Assembly: GCF_031569985.1 (NCBI RefSeq)
Contig: NZ_JAMQKA010000018.1
Span: forward strand, 46,677 to 110,676
Length of the DNA: 64,000 nt
Source: JAMQKA01 sp031569985
GTDB lineage: Bacteria > Bacteroidota > Rhodothermia > Balneolales > Balneolaceae
Reading direction: 5' to 3'
This document shows, one piece after another, positions 53,943 to 62,975 of the stretch. The notes beneath the pieces are model-generated. The model saw nothing but the letters and a program-made list of their open reading frames with translations, made no database searches and was not told the DNA's origin. The position numbers and the translations under genes were made by a program. The first letter of the stretch is position 1; every line of letters starts with the position of its first letter.

Positions 53943-55207
53943 GTCTGAAATCAAGTAAAACGGGAGATTTTATGTTTAGCAGGCGAAAAATGTTGAAAAT
54001 ACTGGCCGGTATTCCTTTGCTGGGTACCATGGCTTGTACAGCCACCCAAAGTACAACCGGTCGGCAGATGGAACCAGGGAGCACCGACCGTAGGGATCTT
54101 TTCGAGGAGCTGGGGGTCGAAACGCTGATTAACGGGCGCGGGACCCTGACTACGCTCTCGGGTTCTGTTATGCTGCCGGAAGTGAGGGAGGCCCTCATGA
54201 CTACGGGTTCTGAATTCGCCAGGCTCAACGAGGTACAGGATAAAGTGGGAGCCAAAATTGCAGAAATGCTCAATTGCGAGGCGGCCATGGTCACCGCCGG
54301 CGCGGCCTCTGCACTTACACTGGGTACCGCCGCCACCATTACGGGGAAAGATGAAGAGATGATAAAGCAGCTACCCAATCTGCCGGGACCCCGAAAAGAG
54401 GTGATTATCCAGAAGGAGCACCGCTTTTCATACGACCACGCCGTCAGAAATACAGGAATAAAAATGATAGAGGTGGAAGGGCCTGGTGAGATGGAAGCCG
54501 CCATTAACGAGAATACGGTGATGGGTCTTTATTTCAATGCGGCATCTTCCTGGTATGGTCTGGAGGAGTACAGTATCAGCAGGGAAGAGTTTGTCAGGAT
54601 CGGGAAAAAGTATGGAATCCCCACATTTATTGATGCGGCAGCCGACGTTCCACCGGTGGAAAATCTGTTTAAGTATATTGAGATTGGCTTTGACCTTGTC
54701 ACATTTTCCGGGGGCAAGGCTATTCGCGGTCCCCAGAGTACGGGCTTGTTGTTTGGGCGTGAGGACTTGATTGAAGCGGCAAAGCTGAATCACAGTCCCA
54801 ATTCCGATTCAATAGGCCGCGGCATGAAGGTCAACAAGGAAGAGATGTTTGCGATGTACGTGGCCTTGGACTCCTACCTGAAGACCGATCATAAGAAACA
54901 ATGGCAGGAGTGGGTGGACTGGACAGAGCGTATCGCTGAACAGGCTGAGGCGGTTCCAACCGTTAAAGGTGAGCCCTACGTTGATCCGGGTCCGGCAAAC
55001 CATTTCCCAAATCTCTATATCCGGTGGGACCAAAGCAGGGTAAAGATTACGCCGGAGGAAGTGGTGGAGCAATTAAGAAACGGGAGTCCGTCAATAGAAA
55101 TCTCCGGGGACGAGGAGAAACTGAATATTACGGTAGTTACGATGAAACCGGAGCATGTTGATATCGTGGGCCGGCGCGTGAAAGAGGTACTCGAGCAGGC
55201 AGTTTAG
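53939..55207 (+). CDS. Tat-exported SelA/DgaE-like PLP-dependent enzyme, lipoprotein (copy 1)
   Basis: This 422-residue fold-type I PLP enzyme is of the SelA-related group that includes D-glucosaminate-6-phosphate ammonia-lyase DgaE. The PLP lysine is K260 in FSGGKAIRGPQS and the PLP-pyridine aspartate is D232 in FIDAAAD. The N terminus has a twin-arginine signal (SRRKMLKIL, 14-22) ending in a lipobox (GTMAC, C33), so a folded, cofactor-loaded enzyme is probably exported and lipid anchored. ATG at 53972 is an alternative start. The reaction is likely beta-elimination of ammonia from an amino sugar acid or related compound. The exact substrate is unknown. Confidence 0.85.
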   Translation: MSLKSSKTGDFMFSRRKMLKILAGIPLLGTMACTATQSTTGRQMEPGSTDRRDLFEELGVETLINGRGTLTTLSGSVMLPEVREALMTTGSEFARLNEVQDKVGAKIAEMLNCEAAMVTAGAASALTLGTAATITGKDEEMIKQLPNLPGPRKEVIIQKEHRFSYDHAVRNTGIKMIEVEGPGEMEAAINENTVMGLYFNAASSWYGLEEYSISREEFVRIGKKYGIPTFIDAAADVPPVENLFKYIEIGFDLVTFSGGKAIRGPQSTGLLFGREDLIEAAKLNHSPNSDSIGRGMKVNKEEMFAMYVALDSYLKTDHKKQWQEWVDWTERIAEQAEAVPTVKGEPYVDPGPANHFPNLYIRWDQSRVKITPEEVVEQLRNGSPSIEISGDEEKLNITVVTMKPEHVDIVGRRVKEVLEQAV

Positions 55208-55298
55208 TGATCGCTTATTTATCCTTTTTGAGCAACTCTGTGTCTTCTCTTTGATACGTTGTGATTTGAACTTATAAGGTATATGGCAAGACTGGAAA

Positions 55299-56267
55299 AT
55301 GGAAAAACCGCTTAATATTAGCAGAAAATCTTTTCTGAAGCTTATTGCCTGTGGTGGAGTTGCTACTGTTGGAGGGGTAGGCTGCAGCCAGTCCAAATCA
55401 GTGACCAAAGAAAACAGGTCCAGCGAGGATCTGTTTGTATGTCAAAATTTTACCGAGCGGGGGAGCTTCACTTCCGGTGTGGAAGGGCCCGCTGTTGACA
55501 CTTCAGGTAACCTGTACGCAGTCAACTACGCTCGGCAGCACACAATTGGTAAAGTGACGCCTGACGGGAGGGCAAGTGTGTTCGTCGAGCTGGAAAAGGG
55601 CAGTATTGGCAACGGCATACGTTTTAGCAGCAATGGAAATATGTTAATCGCTGATTACACCAATCATAACGTTCTGAAGGTCGAAATGGAAACCCGCGAG
55701 GTGAGCGTATATGCCCATCAACCCAAGATGAACCAACCCAATGATATCGCCATTGGGGCTGATGACAAGGTGTATGCCAGCGACCCGAACTGGAGCAAGT
55801 CAACCGGGCAATTATGGCGTATCGATACCGATGGGCAGACCACGCTCCTTGAAAGGGATATGGGTACTACAAATGGCATAGAAGTGGGAATCGATGAAAA
55901 AACACTGTATGTAGGGGAATCGGTTCAGCGAAAGGTGTGGGCCTATGACCTGTCACGCGCTGGCAAAATAAGTAATAAGCGCCTGCTGATTGAATTTCCC
56001 GACCACGGGTTGGACGGGATGCGGTGTGATACGGCGGGCAATCTATATATTACCCGCTATGGAAAGGGGACAGTGGCGGTAGTCACGCCAAAAGGTGAGA
56101 TCTCCAGGGAAGTAACAATAGCTGCTGGGAAAAATCCAAGTAACCTGGCATTCGGCGGACCAGACGGCCGAACTGTTTATGTGACAGTGGCTGATGTTGG
56201 AAATGTCCAGAGATTTAGAACCGATACCCCGGGGAGGAGCTGGAAACTGCTTAACGATATGAATTGA
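55299..56267 (+). CDS. Exported SMP-30/gluconolactonase-like beta-propeller lipoprotein
   Basis: This 322-residue protein has a Tat-like lipoprotein signal (SRKSFLKLI, then GGVGC). The six-bladed propeller has the metal-site pattern of the SMP-30/LRE family: EGPAVD at the start, NQPNDIAIG in the middle, TTNGIEVG and HGLDGMRCD near the end. It would hydrolyse sugar lactones, fitting a step after the sorbosone-dehydrogenase-like oxidation. It lies between the first PLP enzyme and the second RidA gene. Confidence 0.87.
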   Translation: MEKPLNISRKSFLKLIACGGVATVGGVGCSQSKSVTKENRSSEDLFVCQNFTERGSFTSGVEGPAVDTSGNLYAVNYARQHTIGKVTPDGRASVFVELEKGSIGNGIRFSSNGNMLIADYTNHNVLKVEMETREVSVYAHQPKMNQPNDIAIGADDKVYASDPNWSKSTGQLWRIDTDGQTTLLERDMGTTNGIEVGIDEKTLYVGESVQRKVWAYDLSRAGKISNKRLLIEFPDHGLDGMRCDTAGNLYITRYGKGTVAVVTPKGEISREVTIAAGKNPSNLAFGGPDGRTVYVTVADVGNVQRFRTDTPGRSWKLLNDMN

Positions 56268-56359
56268 ACGCACATGACAATGGTGAAAGCGTTACCGGAA
56301 ATGCACATTAAGCTTATTCAAGCCTAGATATAATCTTAAATCAAAAAAATGGAAAACAG

Positions 56360-56854
56360 ATGAATATTATTGATGAAAAGCGATCGCGAAAGTCCATGAT
56401 TAAAGCAATATTCGGTTCCCTGCTGGCAGGTGTGGCAGGATTTTTTGGATACAAGGAAGCCAGTGGCAGCGGGATAAAAGACAATAGTATTACCCGGATA
56501 CCTCCTGGGGAAGGTTCGCAGGACGAAGTCCCCCTCTTTTCAAGTGTGGTTGTCCATGACGGGCTGGTCTACCTTGCCGGGAAGGGATACCACGAAGAGG
56601 GAGATATCACCAAACATACTACAGAGGTCCTGGATGCCCTGGAAGCGGAACTGGAAAAGGCGGGATCCTCAATGGACCGGGTGCTCAAGGTCAATGTGTA
56701 CTTGGCAGATCTGAACGATTACTCCAAAATGAATGAAGCGTACAGGGGACGTTTTGGCGAAAATCCACCAGTGCGGACCACCGTGGCATGTTATGGAGGA
56801 ATACCGGGAGAGTCACTCGTTGAGATCGACTGCATAGCGGCCCTGAATGAATAA
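56360..56854 (+). CDS. Exported RidA-family protein (copy 2)
   Basis: This 164-residue protein has a Tat-like or membrane-spanning N terminus (RSRKSMIKAIFGSLLAGVAG, residues 8-27) followed by a RidA domain (about 45-163). The hydrolysis arginine is present in PPVRTTVACYGGIPGESLVEIDCIA, and DRVLKVNVYLADLNDY is characteristic. It is only distantly related to the RidA lipoprotein at 51535. Together with the PLP enzymes on both sides it supports enamine or imine clearance outside the cytoplasm. Confidence 0.85.
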   Translation: MNIIDEKRSRKSMIKAIFGSLLAGVAGFFGYKEASGSGIKDNSITRIPPGEGSQDEVPLFSSVVVHDGLVYLAGKGYHEEGDITKHTTEVLDALEAELEKAGSSMDRVLKVNVYLADLNDYSKMNEAYRGRFGENPPVRTTVACYGGIPGESLVEIDCIAALNE

Positions 56855-56884
56855 GGAACCCAACGCTATGATATCACGCGAGAT

Positions 56885-56902
56885 CTCCGACAGCCGTCGG
56901 AG
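56885..56902. repeat. Hairpin CTCCGAC-AGCC-GTCGGAG
   Basis: A perfect 7-bp stem with a 4-nt loop lies in the 150-bp spacer between the second RidA gene and the second PLP enzyme. It lacks a T tail and the text around it (GGTCCGGGATGACC) looks like a dispersed REP-type element. A similar TCCCGAC-GTCGGGA hairpin lies at 63653-63670. Confidence 0.55.
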
Positions 56903-57004
56903 GTCCGGGATGACCGAGAGACGTTTTATGGATTTTAATAATGAATCCAACCGCTAAACATGTACGAGGATAATTAAAATACAAGAAAACACAAGGTGAC
57001 AGGG

Positions 57005-58639
57005 ATGCCTAGTAGAAAAGAGGTATTGAAGATTTTATCGACCTTCCCGCTTGGCGTGGCAGCAGCCAACAGCGCTTTCGGAAGTGGACATGCAGGTCCG
57101 ATACTGTCTGACAATGCAAAAACAACAGCAGTGATGGGACCGGAGATTTTTCGGTCTATTGGGGTTGAACCGGTAATAAATTGCCGGGGTACTTTTACGA
57201 TTATCGGCGGCTCTATCGAGCGGCCGGCGGTCAGGGAAGCGATGGACGCCGCTTCTCAAAGCTATATTCAGTATGATGAACTGGCGGAAGGGATCGGGCG
57301 GCGCCTTGCCGAACTTACGGGTGCCGAGTGGGGAATCGTAACGGCTGGGTGTGCAGCGGCTATGAAGCATGCTACCGCTGCGTGTGTAACAGGAGGAAAC
57401 CCCGAAAAACTTATTCGCATTCCCGACTTGACCGGTTTTGAGAAGACGGAAGTTATTATACCACGGGAATCGCGCAACGCTTATGACCATGCCGTCAGGA
57501 ATATCGGGGTGAAAGTAATCAACGTGGAAACGCCGGAAGAGCTGGAGGCCGCCCTTAATCCCCGTACAGCTATGATTTACATGGCTTCCTGGCAGCCGGA
57601 ACCCCTGGGCACAAAAACGGTTGCCCGAATTGCCAAACAATGGCAAGTACCCATTCTCATGGATGCGGCGGCCGAGGATCTTACCATCCCAAACGTACAC
57701 CTGCAGGACGGTGCAACGATGGTATGCTACAGCGGTGGTAAAGCCTTGCGCGGTCCCCAGTGTGCAGGCATGCTGTTGGGACCCAGAGACCTGTTGATGT
57801 CGGCGTGGCAGGCAAGTTCGCCACATCATGGCCCTGGACGCGATAACAAGGTGGGCCGGGAGGAAATGATGGGCATGCTAGCAGCAGTCGAGGCGTGGGT
57901 AAAAGTGGATCACGAGACCGAATGGGAGATGTGGCTCTCATGGCTGGAGCATATATCAGACCGTGTTTCCGATATTAAAGGTGTGGAGACCGAGATTGAG
58001 GAACCGGATCGGCTTTCCAACCACAGTCCCGTACTACATATTTACTGGAAGGTCGACAATCTGCATATTGCGGGCGACGAACTGGCGGAGACGTTGGGCC
58101 GAACGAAGCCCAGGATTGTCGTTGGGAGCGGAGATGGACCGGACCCTGGCACCACCTCCATCAATATTACGGCCTGGATGATGAAGCCCGGGGAGGATGA
58201 GATCGTGGCCGACCGGATTTACAATCTGCTTACTCAAAAACGAAGGCCAAAGGAGAATAAAAAAGAGGAGCCAAGTTCTCCTGTGACGGGTCGTTGGATT
58301 GTCAATGTCGAGTTTTTCAGCAGCGAAAGCCAACATACCTTCTATATAGAAAAGCAGGATGGTAACTGGATTGAAGGTTCTCACAAGGGTGATTTTTCTG
58401 TGCGTGACATCGCCGGGACAGTAGAGGGAGACCAGGTTAAACTGCTGAGTACCGACCGGCATCCCGCCGATCGGATCACCAACATTTTTACGGGTACTCT
58501 TTCGAGAGATGGCAATTCCATCTCGGGAGAGGTCTACCTGGGAGAATACCTGACTGCCAGGTTTAAAGCCACCCGGCACAGTTATCCCGAAGATCGGGAG
58601 CCGGTACGAGTACCCGGTGGACCACCTCTAGCGACCTGA
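57005..58639 (+). CDS. Exported SelA/DgaE-like PLP-dependent enzyme with C-terminal beta domain (copy 2)
   Basis: Taken from ATG at 57005 the protein has 544 residues. A GTG at 56996 would add three. A Tat-like signal (SRKEVLKIL) precedes a SelA-related PLP domain (about 40-415) with D220 (LMDAAAE) and K246 (YSGGKALRGPQC). Unlike copy 1 it continues, after a charged KKEEPSSP linker, into a beta-rich domain of about 119 residues (426-544; GRWIVNVEFFSS to GEYLTARFKATRH) resembling small lipocalin-like modules attached to other exported hydrolases. The SelA domains of copies 1 and 2 are clearly homologous but strongly diverged, so the duplication is old or they act on different substrates. Confidence 0.85.
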   Translation: MPSRKEVLKILSTFPLGVAAANSAFGSGHAGPILSDNAKTTAVMGPEIFRSIGVEPVINCRGTFTIIGGSIERPAVREAMDAASQSYIQYDELAEGIGRRLAELTGAEWGIVTAGCAAAMKHATAACVTGGNPEKLIRIPDLTGFEKTEVIIPRESRNAYDHAVRNIGVKVINVETPEELEAALNPRTAMIYMASWQPEPLGTKTVARIAKQWQVPILMDAAAEDLTIPNVHLQDGATMVCYSGGKALRGPQCAGMLLGPRDLLMSAWQASSPHHGPGRDNKVGREEMMGMLAAVEAWVKVDHETEWEMWLSWLEHISDRVSDIKGVETEIEEPDRLSNHSPVLHIYWKVDNLHIAGDELAETLGRTKPRIVVGSGDGPDPGTTSINITAWMMKPGEDEIVADRIYNLLTQKRRPKENKKEEPSSPVTGRWIVNVEFFSSESQHTFYIEKQDGNWIEGSHKGDFSVRDIAGTVEGDQVKLLSTDRHPADRITNIFTGTLSRDGNSISGEVYLGEYLTARFKATRHSYPEDREPVRVPGGPPLAT

Positions 58640-58703
58640 TTTTCACGCTGCCGGTGGGAGTGGGTTCTCACGTGAACGTTGAAAGTAAAATGAGCTAAGA
58701 TAT

Positions 58704-60032
58704 ATGTTTCAAAAACCGGGGGATAAAATACGGACTTTATCGGCACGCGGGTGGGTACGTAACGTATGCCGGGAGATGAGTATCATTTGTGTACTGGCCC
58801 TGTGGATGGTATTACAGGGCTGGACAGTTGCTGTGGCACAGGATATCGATATTCTGCTTAAAGGCGGACATCTGATTGACCCTAAGAATGGCATCGACGA
58901 ACGCATGGATGTAGCGATCACAGAGGACAGTATCTCAAGAGTGGCTTTGGACATTGCTCCCGGGGAAGCCAAAAGGGTAATCGATATAAGTGGACTCTAT
59001 GTAACACCCGGCCTTATCGACATGCATGTGCATGTATTTCACGGTACAGATGGCGACTCCTATATAGCAGACAGTTATGTGAGCGTCCCGACCGACGGCT
59101 TCACTTTCCGGGCAGGAGTGACCACCGTGGTAGATGCGGGGTCGTCCGGCTGGAAGAACTTCCGTCTTTTCAAGAAACAGACGATAGACCGGGCCCAAAC
59201 GCGGGTATTGGCTTTTTTGAATATTGTAGGGGTTGGCATGGAAGGGCGTTATGAGGAACAGAACCCGGAGGACATGAACCCGGTTATGACTACATTAATG
59301 GCAAAAAAGCTGTTTCCGGAAATAATTGTTGGCATAAAGGCAGCTCACTATTGGGGTGATTTCACACAGGTGGACAAGGCAGTTGAAGCCGGAAATATGG
59401 CTGATCTGCCCGTGATGGTTGATTTCGGGGAGCACGAGCCACCATTGTCGCTTGAAACACTGCTTTTGAACAAGCTTCGTCCGGGCGATATGTTTACCCA
59501 CACCTATTCCTATACCAGGGGCTGGGAAGCGGTAGTGGATGAAAATTTTAACGTCAAACCCTACATATTCAAGGCTCAGCAACGCGGGATTATTTTTGAT
59601 GTGGGTCACGGCGGTGGAAGCCTGATATGGCACCAGGTTATACCATCGATGAAGCAGGGCTTCTACCCGGATGTCATCAGCACGGACCTGCATACACAAA
59701 GTATGAACGGTGGAATGAAGAATATGACGAACCTTTTGTCAAAGTTTATCAATATGGATATGCCGCTGAAGGAGGTCATACTACGCTCAACATGGAACCC
59801 GGCGCGCTATATCAACCGGGAGGACCTGGGACACCTCAGCGTTGGAGCGGTGGCCGATCTGGCGGTCTTTAATCTGCGGGAGGGTGAGTTTGGATTTGTT
59901 GATGCACGTGGACGTACCATGAAGGGAAACCGGAAGCTGGAGGCAGAGCTTACGATACGGGCCGGAGAGGTGGCGTGGGACCTGAACGGACGGGCATTCC
60001 CTATATGGGATGAAGAGCCTCTGCGATATTAA
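58704..60032 (+). CDS. Exported EF_0837-type amidohydrolase/deacetylase (copy 1)
   Basis: This 442-residue metallohydrolase has an N-terminal signal (hydrophobic stretch about 25-44 ending VAVAQD). The amidohydrolase barrel shows the dihydroorotase-like metal motif PGLIDMHVHVFHG, FRAGVTTVVDAGSSG, a conserved lysine in VGIKAAHY (possible carbamylated bridge), and DVISTDLHTQSMNGGMKNM. EF_0837-like enzymes are typically encoded beside SelA/DgaE-like genes and are thought to remove an N-acyl group. That context is exact here, since a DgaE-like gene ends 64 bp upstream. Confidence 0.87.
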   Translation: MFQKPGDKIRTLSARGWVRNVCREMSIICVLALWMVLQGWTVAVAQDIDILLKGGHLIDPKNGIDERMDVAITEDSISRVALDIAPGEAKRVIDISGLYVTPGLIDMHVHVFHGTDGDSYIADSYVSVPTDGFTFRAGVTTVVDAGSSGWKNFRLFKKQTIDRAQTRVLAFLNIVGVGMEGRYEEQNPEDMNPVMTTLMAKKLFPEIIVGIKAAHYWGDFTQVDKAVEAGNMADLPVMVDFGEHEPPLSLETLLLNKLRPGDMFTHTYSYTRGWEAVVDENFNVKPYIFKAQQRGIIFDVGHGGGSLIWHQVIPSMKQGFYPDVISTDLHTQSMNGGMKNMTNLLSKFINMDMPLKEVILRSTWNPARYINREDLGHLSVGAVADLAVFNLREGEFGFVDARGRTMKGNRKLEAELTIRAGEVAWDLNGRAFPIWDEEPLRY

Positions 60033-60125
60033 AACCGGAGTATGGAGATGAATACTAAACACAACCTGTTTTGTGATCTTTTAAAGTTCGTTACCATTAT
60101 CGTACTCATATTCAATAAAAACTGA

Positions 60126-61397
60126 ATGACTATGCTAAAAAAGAATGTATATGCCAGGTACCTGTTAGCGGGAGGTTTGTTGCTGTTGCTTCCATTATTA
60201 ACTCACGCCCAGTCTTACGATTTGCTTATCGATAACGGTCACCTTATCGATCCGAAAAATAACATAGACAGGGTAATGGACCTTGCGGTCAAGGATGGCC
60301 AGGTGGCGCGGGTTGCATCGAGTATACCCGCATCAGATGCCAGCAAAGTGGTGGATGCATCGGGTCTATACGTGAGTCCCGGATTTATCGACATGCATAC
60401 CCACGTGTTCCACGGTACCATCCCGGATGCGTATCTCTCCAACAGCTTCTCGAGCCTCCCGCCAGATGGGTTCACATTCCGGGCGGGCGTAACAACCGTG
60501 GTGGATGTGGGAGACGCCGGGTGGAGAAACTTCCCGATATTCAAGGAGCAGGTGATTGATCGTGCCAAGACCCGTGTGCTGGCTTTCCTGAATATCATCG
60601 GGGGTGGAATGAAGGGGGGAGTGATTGAGCAGAATAACGAGGATATGAATCCAAAGATGACCGCACTGGTGGCACAGAACAATCCCGAAATTGTGGGGGT
60701 AAAGATAGCCCATTACAACGGGCACGAGTGGGAACCGTATCATCTGGCAGTTGAAGCCGGGGAAAAGGCGGACGTACCGGTGATGGTGGATTTTGGTAGT
60801 GCAACACCTCCTCTTTCGCTGGAGACACTATTGCTTGAGGTCCTGCGGCCGGGCGATATCTATACCCATATGTATGGGGGCGATACATCCCCGGATGGCG
60901 TGCGGCAGGCGGTGATTGATGAGAACAAAAAACTTCGCGGGGGCATGCTTAAAGCACAGGAGCGGGGGATTATATTCGATGTGGGACACGGCGGCGGAAG
61001 CTTTTTCTACCCGATAGCCGTTCCCGCTTTTGAACAGGGGTTAAAGCCCAACACCATAAGCACAGACCTGCATACCGGGAGTATGAACGGCGGCATGAAA
61101 GATATGATGAACCTGGTATCCAAGATGCTGAATATGGGGATGTCGCTGCAAGAGGTTATCGAAGCTTCTACCTGGAAGCCGGCACAGGTCATCCAGCGCG
61201 AAGATTTGGGGCACCTCAGCGAGGGTGCAGTGGCGGATATTACGGTCTTTGATTCCATGGAGGGGGAGTTCGGATTCCTGGATTCGCGTGAACACTTGCG
61301 CCCGGGAACCCAAAAGCTGGAAACCGAACTAACTATCCGGGCCGGTGAAGTGGTATATGACCTTAACGGCCTGGCCGCCCCGATGTGGAATGAGTAA
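60126..61397 (+). CDS. Exported EF_0837-type amidohydrolase/deacetylase (copy 2)
   Basis: This 423-residue protein is a close paralogue of the preceding gene. It has a Sec signal (LLAGGLLLLLPLLTHAQ), PGFIDMHTHVFHG, FRAGVTTVVDVGDAGW, the conserved lysine in VGVKIAHYNGHEWE and NTISTDLHTGSMNGGMKDM. Two versions next to each other suggest different acyl groups or sugar cores. It is the last gene of the exported enzyme run. No terminator was recognised directly after it. Confidence 0.87.
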   Translation: MTMLKKNVYARYLLAGGLLLLLPLLTHAQSYDLLIDNGHLIDPKNNIDRVMDLAVKDGQVARVASSIPASDASKVVDASGLYVSPGFIDMHTHVFHGTIPDAYLSNSFSSLPPDGFTFRAGVTTVVDVGDAGWRNFPIFKEQVIDRAKTRVLAFLNIIGGGMKGGVIEQNNEDMNPKMTALVAQNNPEIVGVKIAHYNGHEWEPYHLAVEAGEKADVPVMVDFGSATPPLSLETLLLEVLRPGDIYTHMYGGDTSPDGVRQAVIDENKKLRGGMLKAQERGIIFDVGHGGGSFFYPIAVPAFEQGLKPNTISTDLHTGSMNGGMKDMMNLVSKMLNMGMSLQEVIEASTWKPAQVIQREDLGHLSEGAVADITVFDSMEGEFGFLDSREHLRPGTQKLETELTIRAGEVVYDLNGLAAPMWNE

Positions 61398-62189
61398 CTG
61401 TTGAACGTTGGTTGATCCCTTGCCATCACCTTGTCAGACAGAAATGCTTGGGATTGGGTTCTGTCACCTTCAACCGTTGGGGTCCGGGGAATCGATGGGA
61501 AAGACTCGGAGTAGGCAAATAACGATTAAAAGCAGGGAGCAGACGAATAACTACAGCCAGTCCAATATCTTCGATACCCCGGTGAGTTTTTTGGTTCGTT
61601 TTTTCCTCATCGAAAAAATGAACAATGCAATGGGAGTAAAACCCCAAATTGTCGTAGTCGAGCCTATCCTCTAAAAGAGGTGCCCATTTTGGCTTGATCC
61701 TCGGTAGTCGGAGACGCCTCATACGAACCAAAAATCCAAGAAGTATTTAACTTCTCGGTGCTGATGACCTGTTGATAGTTGGTTAGATCCTTGCCAGTCC
61801 CTCGTCAGACAGAAATGCTACCGGTTTTTCGCCTGTTGTTATAAAGATGTCCAAACGTTGGAAAGGCCGGATTGACTGGAAATAATTTAAAACTATTCCT
61901 CATTAACTTTAACAATTTAGCATTCCACCATCCGGTCTGACGTAAATTTCGTTGGAGAAAGAGCGCAGCAATAATTTACTCCGCTTGTGCTACGTAGCAC
62001 TCCTTTGCATAAAGCTTCGGTGTGTAAACCTTGGTTATTGCTTAAACCGAGTTTACGTTAAAAAATTTTGTAAGGATTTCCCTTCAAAGTGATCATACTT
62101 ATAGACAAAGCTCAAAAACGGTAGTTCTGCTTTTCATCACAGCCGAAACGACCGTTGTCATTCATCAAAATCAACAAACTTAATTTATT
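61398..62189. other. 792-bp spacer with direct repeats and palindromes
   Basis: No gene is supported. A 48-bp imperfect direct repeat (GTTGGTT, then GTCAGACAGAAATGCT) occurs at 61401-61448 and 61772-61819. A perfect 14-bp palindrome GTGCTACGTAGCAC lies at 61987-62000 and a GTAAAC/GTTTAC hairpin at about 62022-62054. The last two stand upstream of the HU-like gene and could be regulatory. Confidence 0.55.
61401..61819. repeat. 48-bp imperfect direct repeat pair 371 bp apart
   Basis: The copies at 61401-61448 and 61772-61819 share about 38 of 48 bases, with an exact 16-base GTCAGACAGAAATGCT end. They may mark a degraded insertion or a duplicated regulatory site. Confidence 0.5.
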
Positions 62190-62900
62190 ATGTCACTACA
62201 ATACTATCTTATTCCCAACAATATTACATCTACCCCCGATGACTATATGGCCGTCAGTATTAACCCGGAAAGCTATTCCATTGAGGATGTTTTCGATCAT
62301 ATGACACGCGAAGGCTCCACTATTACCAAAGCCGAAGCGCTGGCCGGTTTCGAAGAGGTGACACAGGGAATTATTAACCTTGTGCAGCAGGGCCATGCCG
62401 TAAATACTCCACTTGTAAATATCAGTCCAGGCATCAATGGTGTTTTTGACGGGGAAGACGACCAGTTTGACCCCGACCGCCACCGGGTCAGCATAAACGT
62501 GACCGCAGGGAAGCGACTCCATGCAACAGCCAAAGACGTTGACATCGAAAAGATATCCACTCGCAAACGTCGGCCAGCCCCGCTTCACTACTTTGACAGC
62601 TCGTCGGGGACCCAGGATGAGCTGGTCACATCGAGAAGTGGGGCTCGTATTACAGGATCGTTGCTAAAGTTTAACAAGGAGGACCCGGATCAGGGCATTT
62701 TCTTCATTAATACGGCTACTAACAGTGCCACCCGCGTAGAGGCCCATATGTTGAAAAACAAGCCGAGCGAACTGATCTTTACCAATCCACGGCTCGATCC
62801 GGGTACATACAGGCTCGAAATACGTGCTGCACCGAAGCATACCAGCGAAGTACGTTCCGGTTTCTTACCTGGGGAGTTGACCGTGACTGGGTCTGGATAA
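62190..62900 (+). CDS. HU-like DNA-binding protein with C-terminal DUF4469 domain
   Basis: This 236-residue protein has an N-terminal HU/IHF-like domain (about 1-125; YYLIPNNITSTPDDYMAVSIN, MTREGSTITKAEALAGFEEV, GHAVNTPLVNISPGINGVF). A short basic linker (STRKRRPAP) joins it to an Ig-like DUF4469 domain (about 140-235). These proteins are common in Bacteroidota, where related single-domain HU-like proteins bind DNA. The role of the long form is unknown. It has its own upstream region and a hairpin terminator. Confidence 0.88.
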   Translation: MSLQYYLIPNNITSTPDDYMAVSINPESYSIEDVFDHMTREGSTITKAEALAGFEEVTQGIINLVQQGHAVNTPLVNISPGINGVFDGEDDQFDPDRHRVSINVTAGKRLHATAKDVDIEKISTRKRRPAPLHYFDSSSGTQDELVTSRSGARITGSLLKFNKEDPDQGIFFINTATNSATRVEAHMLKNKPSELIFTNPRLDPGTYRLEIRAAPKHTSEVRSGFLPGELTVTGSG

Positions 62901-62924
62901 CTGGTGGTCTTCCTTATAACACTC

Positions 62925-62956
62925 ATCCCCTTTCCCAACCTGGGAGAGGGGATTTA
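62925..62956 (+). terminator. Hairpin terminator after the HU-like gene
   Basis: ATCCCCTTTCCCA, loop ACC, TGGGAGAGGGGAT gives a 13-bp stem with one G-U pair. The T tail is weak (TTAGTATAT), so it may act partly as a dispersed palindrome. Confidence 0.6.
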
Positions 62957-62975
62957 GTATATATATCCCGCTCCG

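Noticed and set aside
57035..57829. 264-codon open frame antisense to the second SelA-like gene
   Set aside because: It overlaps the PLP domain with its intact lysine motif and has no features of its own.
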